Assembly: GCA_002439285.1 (NCBI GenBank)
Contig: DJTQ01000168.1
Coordinates: 1 to 10,494 of the forward strand
Direction of reading: 5' to 3'
Length of the DNA: 10,494 nt
DNA from: Paenibacillaceae bacterium UBA6304
GTDB lineage: Bacteria > Bacillota > Bacilli > Paenibacillales > Paenibacillaceae
Shown piece by piece: positions 1-5,018 of the stretch (position 1 is the stretch's first letter; every line of letters begins with the position of its first letter). The notes beneath the pieces are model-generated. The model worked only from the letters and a program-made list of their open reading frames with translations. It had not been told where the DNA came from and did no database searches. Both the position numbers and the translations under genes were made by a program.

Positions 1-494
1 TAGAGGTCGATGTTGCGGTCCGGACGGAAGAATACGCTCCTTTCGGCAATCGGTTTGAGGCCTATTGCACCTGTATTACTGAAGAAATTATACCCTTTGT
101 GGAACGCAATTATCCGGTTCGTCGCGAACCGGATCAGCGCATACTCGCCGGTGATTCCCTTGGCGGTTCGTTTTCGCTTCATCTCGCTATGAAAAACCGG
201 CATCTGTTTTCCAAAATCATCAGTTTTTCGGGCGCTTTTTATGATGCCTCCCTTGCTCTCATATCTTCCGAGGAGGATTTATCGAATCTTTCTCTATATA
301 TGATTGTAGGTTTACAGGAACAGCAGTACACCACTGATACAGGAACATACAATTTCGTGGAGTTGAATCGCCGGGCGAAGGCTCTGTTGGAGGAACGAGG
401 AGCCAAAGTGAACTATTATGAAAAAGACGGCAAGCACCTGTGGGGCTTTTGGCAACAAGAATTGCCGGAAGCGCTCATATATTTCCTCGAATAA
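1..494 (+). CDS. Alpha/beta-hydrolase esterase, putative-esterase (esterase D/Fes-like) family, 5' end missing
   Basis: The frame is open from the left edge (first full codon at 3) to a TAA at 492-494, so about 163 C-terminal residues are visible. The family is usually near 240 residues, so roughly the first third lies outside the window. A nucleophile-elbow motif GDSLGG has its Ser codon at 156-158, and a candidate catalytic His sits in GKHLWGFW near the C terminus. The stretch VGLQEQQYTTDTG lies where these enzymes carry their acidic residue. A GTG at 99 could pass as a start, but reading continues in frame upstream of it with family-like sequence (EEYAPFGNR), so it is internal. The predicted role is a cytoplasmic carboxylesterase of unknown substrate; siderophore or acyl-ester hydrolysis is possible but not shown. 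It is convergent with the next gene across a shared terminator. Confidence 0.8.
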   Translation, partial: EVDVAVRTEEYAPFGNRFEAYCTCITEEIIPFVERNYPVRREPDQRILAGDSLGGSFSLHLAMKNRHLFSKIISFSGAFYDASLALISSEEDLSNLSLYMIVGLQEQQYTTDTGTYNFVELNRRAKALLEERGAKVNYYEKDGKHLWGFWQQELPEALIYFLE

Positions 495-524
495 CCTGGC
501 CACGATTAAACATGTAAACTGAAT

Positions 525-577
525 AAAGAAGAGGATACCCTGCTAAAAGCAGCTACGTATCCTCTTCTTTATTTATA
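525..577. terminator. Bidirectional intrinsic terminator between convergent genes
   Basis: A perfect 14-bp stem, AAAGAAGAGGATAC (525-538) with GTATCCTCTTCTTT (557-570), encloses an inner hairpin CTGCT/AGCAG (540-544 with 548-552). T-rich sequence follows on the plus strand, and TTCTTTATT follows on the minus strand. It lies between the 3' ends of the esterase gene (494) and the minus-strand channel gene (603), and can serve both. Confidence 0.8.
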
Positions 578-602
578 TAGTAGTTTAAAAATAACCAAAT
601 CT

Positions 603-1238
603 CTACAAATTCTCCGATTTCGCCTCTATATGTCCCGTTTTTAACGACCGCCTTGGAAGCTTCCATTTATAATGAACGGACAACATCCGGAAACAGACGA
701 CTAGTACGAACAGCAATAAAAGCCCGATCGTTGAAGTGAAAAAGCCGAGGCCAATGGCAAGTCCTGCGAGCATCGCCCAAACCGCATAAATTTCATCTCT
801 CAGCACGAGCGGCTTCCGTCCGGCCAGCAAATCCCGGATAATTCCCCCTCCGATCCCAGTCAAAACCGCGGCTACCAAGATCGCACTGATCGGATGCTTC
901 ATTCCGCTGGCATACAGCGCACCTTGAATCGCAAAGGCGGACAAGCCGATAGCGTCGAACAGTGCCTCCGTCTTCTTCCAGTGCTGAATCCATGGAAGCG
1001 GCAGTACAAAAGCCACCAAAACGGACAAAACTGCCAGCAAGATCAGATCACCCTGTGCCCATAAGGTAGTAACCGGCACGCCGATCAGAACATTGCGGAT
1101 GATCCCCCCTCCAAATGCGGTAACAAGCCCCAGTACAATTACGCCCAAAATATCGTACTCTTCCTCCATTGCCACAAAGGCTCCGGACATAGCAAAGGCG
1201 ATTGTTCCGATAATACTGAAAATGTCGAATAAATGCAT
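603..1238 (-). CDS. TRIC-type (UPF0126) cation channel family membrane protein
   Basis: Seen: a hydrophobic protein of 211 residues made of two similar halves. Each has an AFA(M/I)xGA helix followed by a glycine-rich motif, GGGIIRNVLIG in the first half and GGGIIRDLLAG in the second, with about seven membrane helices in total. This is the signature of the bacterial TRIC family (trimeric intracellular cation channel homologues, formerly UPF0126/YicG). Known for the family: trimeric potassium-permeable channels in the membrane; the bacterial physiological role is unclear. Start choice: the frame could begin at 1283, adding 15 polar residues. The ATG at 1236-1238 gives MHLFDIFSIIG, matches the usual length of about 205-210, and has AGGGG nine bases upstream, so it is preferred. 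The gene ends with TAG at 603-605 and is divergent from thiN. Confidence 0.85.
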   Translation of the reverse strand: MHLFDIFSIIGTIAFAMSGAFVAMEEEYDILGVIVLGLVTAFGGGIIRNVLIGVPVTTLWAQGDLILLAVLSVLVAFVLPLPWIQHWKKTEALFDAIGLSAFAIQGALYASGMKHPISAILVAAVLTGIGGGIIRDLLAGRKPLVLRDEIYAVWAMLAGLAIGLGFFTSTIGLLLLFVLVVCFRMLSVHYKWKLPRRSLKTGHIEAKSENL

Positions 1239-1303
1239 TTCCCCGTTCCCCTGCCCTCTCACTTGCTCAATTGCTGTGTCCATTGTATTCCCGACCCGTT
1301 CAA

Positions 1304-1332
1304 TTGTGCAAGCCTAAAAACTGCACTATACT
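1304..1332 (+). promoter_or_regulatory. Candidate sigma-A promoter for thiN
   Basis: A good -10 box TATACT (1327-1332) is preceded at 17 bases by TTGTGC (1304-1309), which keeps only the TTG of the -35 consensus. It lies 40 bases upstream of the thiN start. The 133-base gap to the divergent channel gene must also hold that gene's promoter, for which I see no convincing pair. Confidence 0.45.
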
Positions 1333-1371
1333 TGTAATATTGAGGCTTATGGACAGAAAGGGAGTTTTTAC

Positions 1372-2013
1372 ATGGAAGGAAATCGTGTGCTAATTTTTGC
1401 CGGAGGTACAATCGATCCTGTATTTCTTAAAGACATTGCTCCGAACGATATCATAATCGGGGCGGATCGTGGAGCCTTATTTCTAGTTGAACATGGAATC
1501 TCTCCCGATATTTCGGTAGGCGATTTCGATTCAGTCAGTTCTGAAGAATTAGAGAAAATTAAAAACAGCAGTAAAGAGCTAATCGCTTGTGATGCAGTAA
1601 ACAAAGATTTAACTGATACTGAGCTGGCCTTCGAGTTAGCAATTGAGCGGCATGCATCCGAAATCGTCATGGTCGGGGTGATCGGATCCAGACTGGATCA
1701 TACTTTATCCAACATACAGATGATGTTGCGAGGAATGCAGCATCAAATTACGAGCGTAATTTGGGATACGAACAATTTTGTTACACTCACAGGCACGACC
1801 TGCGAAATCGTAGACCGAGGGTATACATATGTATCCCTATTACCGCTCACCCCGGAGGTGTCCGGTATCCATTTGGAAGGATTCATGTACCCTCTGGACA
1901 ATGCTACCTTGAAGATGGGCCAGTCGCTTGGCGTAAGTAACCGGCTCAAAGAAAGCCGGGGCACCATAAGAATTGAGAGCGGTATGCTGCTCATTATTCA
2001 AAGTAAGGATTAA
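1372..2013 (+). CDS. thiN: Thiamine pyrophosphokinase (thiamine diphosphokinase)
   Basis: Transfers pyrophosphate from ATP to thiamine to make thiamine diphosphate, in the cytoplasm. At 213 residues it is full length for the family. N-terminal catalytic domain: AGG (residues 10-12), GADRGA (30-35), GDFDS (50-54), KDLTDTE (78-84, metal/ATP site) and GSRLDHTLSN (105-114). C-terminal thiamine-binding domain: YVSLLPLTPEVSGIHLEGF, then NATLKMGQSLGVSN with the conserved SN. The usual GG before RxDH is GS here, a minor variation. The ATG at 1372 follows AAAGGGAG with normal spacing. In Bacillus subtilis thiN lies beside rpe; here it stands alone, with its own promoter and a terminator after it. No TPP riboswitch is evident upstream, as expected for a salvage/activation enzyme. 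Confidence 0.95.
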   Translation: MEGNRVLIFAGGTIDPVFLKDIAPNDIIIGADRGALFLVEHGISPDISVGDFDSVSSEELEKIKNSSKELIACDAVNKDLTDTELAFELAIERHASEIVMVGVIGSRLDHTLSNIQMMLRGMQHQITSVIWDTNNFVTLTGTTCEIVDRGYTYVSLLPLTPEVSGIHLEGFMYPLDNATLKMGQSLGVSNRLKESRGTIRIESGMLLIIQSKD

Positions 2014-2088
2014 TCTATTGCGAATCCTGTAAAAACAATTCAATATAAACATTTTTGTAACCTTTAGAGTTCATCTGGTTACAATGCG

Positions 2089-2137
2089 AAACATGAAAAA
2101 ACCCTTGATTTTTCAAGGATTTTTTCATGTTTTTTTT
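2089..2137 (+). terminator. Intrinsic terminator of thiN
   Basis: A 20-bp stem (2089-2108 with 2113-2132) has a TTTT loop and a single mismatch (C2102/A2119); its core is CCTTGA/TCAAGG. An uninterrupted T run extends to 2137. The A-rich 5' arm also gives a T run on the minus strand, but no minus-strand gene ends here. Confidence 0.88.
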
Positions 2138-2194
2138 ATTGAACTCTTTAAAGTTCTTACTTTTTTGTAAACTTTAATCGTTTTTTAATAATTG

Positions 2195-2259
2195 GGGTTA
2201 AACCCATACCTAGCAAGCGATTAAGCACTGTCTACCATAATTTCGGAGGTTTTAAACCT
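2195..2259. promoter_or_regulatory. Pair of similar dyads, candidate operator upstream of NlpC/P60 gene
   Basis: GGGTT-A-AACCC (2195-2205) and AGGTTT-T-AAACCT (2247-2259) share a GGTT...AACC core. Their centres are 53 bases apart, about five helical turns. They flank the region where a promoter for the hydrolase gene would be expected. The binding protein is unknown; operator function is inference. Confidence 0.35.
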
Positions 2260-2301
2260 GTTATACTTCATTTCGAACCGGTCAACAAAAACAAGAACTT
2301 T

Positions 2302-2307
2302 GGAGGT
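2302..2307 (+). promoter_or_regulatory. Strong ribosome binding site of the NlpC/P60 gene
   Basis: GGAGGT lies eight bases before the ATG at 2316. This fixes the start over the nearby in-frame ATG at 2322. It directly follows the AAGAACTTT arm that is complementary to 2150-2158. Confidence 0.8.
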
Positions 2308-2315
2308 ACTACAAC

Positions 2316-2825
2316 ATGAAAATGCACAGCCTATTCCAAAAAGTATTGACGGTAGGTCTTGTCTCAACTATCGGATTCAGCTCCCTGCTCGCCAGCGGCG
2401 CTGGAGCTGCACCGGCCCAAGCAGCAGAAAGTGTAGCAACATCGAAAGGAACTCAAGTCGTAAACTACGGTAAAAAATACATGGGCACGCCTTATAAATT
2501 CGGCGCATCGACTTCAACTACAAGAGTATTCGATTGTTCTTCCTTTATGAAACGCATCTTTAAAAAGTACGGTGTGACTCTACCGCGGACTTCTGTCGCC
2601 CAATCTAAAGTTGGACGTGCCGTTTCCAAATCGAATTTGAAAGCGGGCGATCTCGTATTCTTCTCGAGCGGCAGTCGAGCTAACGGCAAAAATGTAACGC
2701 ATGTAGCTGTTTACATGGGCAACGGCAAAATCTTGCATACCTACGGCAAACCGGGAGTAACGGTCTCCAATCTGAACTCCGGTAACTGGAAAAGAACTTA
2801 CTTGAAAGCACGCCGCGTCCTGTAG
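2316..2825 (+). CDS. Secreted NlpC/P60 family peptidoglycan hydrolase
   Basis: 169 residues. An N-terminal Sec signal peptide has a basic start, a hydrophobic core (about 10-30) and an Ala-rich cleavage region APAQA|AES around residue 36. One NlpC/P60 cysteine-peptidase domain follows (about 45-169): FDCSSF with nucleophile Cys74, THVAVYMGNG with His129, and LHTYG with His141 as the third catalytic position. Known for the family: cleavage of peptide stem bonds such as D-Glu-mesoDAP in cell-wall peptidoglycan. No SH3, LysM or other wall-binding domain is present, so the mature enzyme (about 133 residues) is a lone catalytic domain, probably released or loosely wall-held. It is a single-gene transcript with a terminator on both sides. 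The role could be wall turnover or daughter-cell separation; the sequence does not decide. Confidence 0.92.
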   Translation: MKMHSLFQKVLTVGLVSTIGFSSLLASGAGAAPAQAAESVATSKGTQVVNYGKKYMGTPYKFGASTSTTRVFDCSSFMKRIFKKYGVTLPRTSVAQSKVGRAVSKSNLKAGDLVFFSSGSRANGKNVTHVAVYMGNGKILHTYGKPGVTVSNLNSGNWKRTYLKARRVL

Positions 2826-2881
2826 TCTTTTAAATTGATTTACGTCATAAACTTGTTTTGTTTCAACTCATTAAATAATAG

Positions 2882-2920
2882 AAAAATAACCCGATAGCCT
2901 CTCTATCGGGTTATTTTTTT
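2882..2920. terminator. Bidirectional intrinsic terminator (NlpC/P60 gene and response regulator)
   Basis: A perfect 16-bp stem, AAAAATAACCCGATAG (2882-2897) with CTATCGGGTTATTTTT (2903-2918), has a 5-base loop. T runs follow on the plus strand (to 2920) and, through the A-rich 5' arm, on the minus strand. It separates two convergent genes ending at 2825 and 2928. Confidence 0.92.
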
Positions 2921-2927
2921 GTCCGGA

Positions 2928-3605
2928 TCACTGAATGATGTAACCTGTCCCACGGACCGTATGAATCAGTTTACGCGGTCTACCCTTGTCAATCTTTTTC
3001 CGCAGATGACGGATATATACATCCACGACATTCGTTCCCGTAGAGAAATCGAATCCCCAAACCTCCTGCAAAATCGCTTCCCTATGGCATACCTGCTCCG
3101 CTCTCTTCACCAAATACCGCAGCAAATCAAACTCCTTCGGCGTTAGCTTGATCAGTTCATCGCCCCGATACGCTCTGCGTCCCTTTAATTCGATGATAAG
3201 ATCCTCGTAACTTAGCTCGGTTAAGTAACCGTCGGCAAAACGGCGGAAAAGTCTCACTAAACTGCGAATCCTTGCCGCAAGTTCCTCCTGCGGCACCGTC
3301 TGTTCAACAACGTCGTTGGCACCGGCCTCAAGAGCATTTACCATCTCCCTTGTATTCCACTCCCGCAAGATTACCATGACGGGAAAAGGAAGGCTCTCCC
3401 CCAATCTTTCCAGCAATTCGTATACATGCCGTCCTTCAGATTCCAAGCTGAGCAGCAAAATGCCAGGCATTTCCGCCTCCACCTCTGCGGCTGTATCCTC
3501 TATTCCGTAACACCGGCGCACATCGAATCCGGTCTGTTCCAATAGCAACTGCCTATGGATACCGGAAAGTTCATTCTTCTGCATCAGCAGCACACTGTCT
3601 TTCAT
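2928..3605 (-). CDS. OmpR-type response regulator with degenerate (non-phosphorylatable) receiver
   Basis: 225 residues: a receiver-like domain (1-115) and an OmpR/PhoB winged-helix DNA-binding domain (about 125-225). The DNA-binding half is intact, with LTPKEFDLLRYL, VVDVYIRHLRKKID and HTVRGTGY. The receiver keeps the fold pattern (for example ALEAGANDVV) but has lost its chemistry. The N-terminal acidic pair is Gln9-Lys10, the phospho-acceptor Asp position is Ser53 (GILLLSLES), the switch Thr/Ser is Leu80 (MVILRE), and the invariant Lys is Gln102. No histidine kinase lies beside it. The likely job is an orphan transcription regulator working without phosphorylation, by dimerisation, ligand binding or abundance. 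Targets are unknown; the convergent cell-wall hydrolase and the pilus operon are neighbours only. The ATG at 3603-3605 is preceded by AGGCGG at nine bases. Family assignment is firm; the mode of action is inferred. Confidence 0.9.
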   Translation of the reverse strand: MKDSVLLMQKNELSGIHRQLLLEQTGFDVRRCYGIEDTAAEVEAEMPGILLLSLESEGRHVYELLERLGESLPFPVMVILREWNTREMVNALEAGANDVVEQTVPQEELAARIRSLVRLFRRFADGYLTELSYEDLIIELKGRRAYRGDELIKLTPKEFDLLRYLVKRAEQVCHREAILQEVWGFDFSTGTNVVDVYIRHLRKKIDKGRPRKLIHTVRGTGYIIQ

Positions 3606-3660
3606 GAGTTTTCCCGCCTCTGCCCTTTAGTCCGAACCCGCTTTATTCTTAAGATGGTCA

Positions 3661-3701
3661 AAATAAAAACAAACCATTCCGCAAGAAGCGTGAATGGTTT
3701 G
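3661..3701 (-). terminator. Intrinsic terminator of the ThiF/MoeB-type gene
   Basis: On the minus strand the stem CAAACCATTC/GAATGGTTTG (3692-3701 with 3670-3679) extends inward through CGC/GCG with one bulged base, and is followed by TTTTTATTT (3669-3661). It lies just after the adenylyltransferase stop and upstream of the response-regulator start, so the two minus-strand genes are separate transcription units. Confidence 0.82.
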
Positions 3702-3736
3702 CCAATTATATCCGGCATCAAGCAGGGAGGAAAGGA

Positions 3737-4768
3737 TTAACCCATGTACCGATCATAGATCGCTTTGGCTTCCGCCGTATTTTTCGTTCCGTGGATAAGC
3801 GCTCTCCCGTCTTCAAATAAGACCATTCGCCGATCTCCGATCGTGAAGGAGACCAAAAATGGATTGCGCTCAACCCGCCCCTCCATCAATCGTTCTAGTC
3901 TGGAGGCTATTTCAGCCAATGGCAGTTTCCGTTTGAAGGCAGGACGGATCTGAACGGTATCTCTTCCGCACAACACTTCCGATTTGCGCGTGCTTGCTGC
4001 AGTCAAAAAGGGATAGGTCCGGTGCTCCCCGCAAGATAAACAATCCTCCCGCTTGGCAGAGCCTACTTTGACCGAAGACTGTTCATTTCGCCAAACATCG
4101 AAGGTCAGTAAAGTACCTCGAAGCGCTTCCGGATGTCCTGTCAGCAGCTTAAACGCTTCCGTTGTCTGATGAGCTACGACGATTTGCACGGCTGGCGGAA
4201 TGACGCCTACGGTATCACAAGTATCTCCCCCGAGCGGAATAGTTCCCAATAAGCAATTCAAACATGGCGTCTGTCCCGGAAGGATGGTAAAAGTCATGCC
4301 GTAGCTGCCCACGCATCCTCCATATATCCAAGGTATTCCGTGTTTTTGCGATATATCGTTGATCAGGAGCCGGGTGTCAAAATTATCCGTTGCATCCATG
4401 ACCAAATTTACACCATTGATCAGCTCTTCGATCTCCTCGAAGGTTACATCTACAACATGGGTTTCGATAATAATTTCACTGTTCACGTCGCGAAGACGTT
4501 GTGCCGCCGCCACGGCTTTCGGCAGCCTGTCCAACGCATCGGCTTCCGTATAAAGCTGCTGTCTCTGTAAATTGCTCCATTCCACATAATCGCGATCCGC
4601 TATAACCAGGCGACCAACGCCTGCACGGGCCAGGGTTTCTGCGATCCCCGTGCCCAATGCTCCCGCTCCGATAATCAGAACGGATGAATCCGCAAGCTTT
4701 TGCTGCCCTTCAGGCCCTATGGGTTGAAACAATTGTTGTCGGGAATACCGGCCCTCATTTGCATTCAT
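3737..4768 (-). CDS. thiF: ThiF/MoeB/HesA-type adenylyltransferase (E1-like), probably thiazole-pathway ThiF
   Basis: Adenylates the C-terminal Gly of a ubiquitin-like sulfur carrier (ThiS or MoaD) with ATP, in the cytoplasm. 343 residues. E1 core: RYSRQ (7-11, Arg finger region), nucleotide loop GAGALG (34-39), Asp58, NLQRQ (66-70), Lys84 and ATDNFDTR (126-133, with catalytic Asp128). Zinc site: C169xxC172 and C244xxC247. The segment TCDTVGV contains Cys184, at the position of the conserved cysteine used in sulfur transfer by ThiF/MoeB relatives. A C-terminal extension of about 95 residues starts with LCGRDTVQI and is also seen in Bacillus-type ThiF. ThiF versus MoeB cannot be settled from sequence; the extension and thiN nearby favour ThiF. 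No thiS, thiG, thiO or moa gene adjoins it. The ATG at 4766-4768 has GGAG five bases upstream. Confidence 0.85.
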   Translation of the reverse strand: MNANEGRYSRQQLFQPIGPEGQQKLADSSVLIIGAGALGTGIAETLARAGVGRLVIADRDYVEWSNLQRQQLYTEADALDRLPKAVAAAQRLRDVNSEIIIETHVVDVTFEEIEELINGVNLVMDATDNFDTRLLINDISQKHGIPWIYGGCVGSYGMTFTILPGQTPCLNCLLGTIPLGGDTCDTVGVIPPAVQIVVAHQTTEAFKLLTGHPEALRGTLLTFDVWRNEQSSVKVGSAKREDCLSCGEHRTYPFLTAASTRKSEVLCGRDTVQIRPAFKRKLPLAEIASRLERLMEGRVERNPFLVSFTIGDRRMVLFEDGRALIHGTKNTAEAKAIYDRYMG

Positions 4769-4800
4769 CCTTACTCCACGTTCCTTTCAGGTAATTCTTC

Positions 4801-4830
4801 TATATAAGATGAACTATTGAAATGTGTTAA
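4801..4830 (-). promoter_or_regulatory. Candidate promoter of the ThiF/MoeB-type gene
   Basis: On the minus strand TTAACA (4830-4825, five of six matches to the -35 consensus) is followed after 18 bases by TATATA (4806-4801). This is 32 bases before the start codon. A 34-base dyad lies 11 bases upstream of the -35 box. Confidence 0.45.
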
Positions 4831-4840
4831 GAACAAGTAC

Positions 4841-4874
4841 GTAAAATGTTCCTACGATATCGGAATCATTTTAC
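4841..4874. repeat. 34-base interrupted dyad, candidate operator or weak terminator
   Basis: GTAAAATG-TTCC (4841-4852) pairs with GGAA-T-CATTTTAC (4862-4874, one bulged T). The central part contains the perfect palindrome CGATATCG (4855-4862). No T run follows on either strand, which argues against an intrinsic terminator. Position just upstream of the candidate -35 box favours a protein-binding site. Confidence 0.4.
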
Positions 4875-4917
4875 TACCTTGCCAGCAACGTATTCTATAT
4901 CAACTTATATAGTTTAG

Positions 4918-4943
4918 CTTATATGCGAATTTTAGCATATGAG
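4918..4943. repeat. Short inverted repeat downstream of the pilus operon
   Basis: CTTATATGC (4918-4926) faces GCATATGAG (4935-4943) across an 8-base loop, with one non-Watson-Crick position. It lies about 75 bases past the last gene of the minus-strand operon. There is no adjoining T run, so a terminator call is weak. The rest of 4875-5018 shows only a small GGGA/TCCC hairpin (4990-5000). Confidence 0.3.
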
Positions 4944-5018
4944 GGAAAACCCCGTAACCACTCTAGTTCAAATGATTATAAATGTAAGCGGGAGAATCCC
5001 ATCGTAAATCTTAAAGAA

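Larger units (their letters stand above)
2014..2315 (+). other. 302-base intergenic/leader region: terminator, dyads, no gene
   Basis: No credible gene on either strand. It holds, in order: an imperfect outer inverted repeat and the thiN terminator (2057-2160); a near-exact direct repeat TTTTTGTAA(C/A)CTTTA at 2052-2066 and 2162-2176; a weak promoter-like pair (TTGTAA 2165-2170, AATAAT 2187-2192, 16-base spacer); two related dyads centred at 2200 and 2253; another -10-like TATACT (2262-2267); and a strong SD before the NlpC/P60 start. AAAGTTCTT (2150-2158) and AAGAACTTT (2293-2301, just before the SD) are exact complements. It does not match the ydaO/c-di-AMP riboswitch that often precedes cell-wall hydrolases in Bacillota. 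Confidence 0.6.

Noticed and set aside
10..192. 60-residue open frame at the left edge
   Set aside because: Out of frame with the esterase, whose family-specific sequence covers the same bases.
1239..1283. 15-residue N-terminal extension of the TRIC-family protein
   Set aside because: Polar, gives more than the usual family length and has a poor ribosome site; the ATG at 1238 has a better one. Kept as an alternative only.
2177..2315. ydaO-type (c-di-AMP) riboswitch before the NlpC/P60 gene
   Set aside because: The expected conserved blocks are not present; only simple dyads and A/T-rich sequence are seen.
3606..3736. Promoter TTGACC on the minus strand just after the ThiF/MoeB-type terminator, for the response regulator
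   Set aside because: The -35-like box is good, but nothing resembling a -10 lies at 16-18 bases; not strong enough to list.
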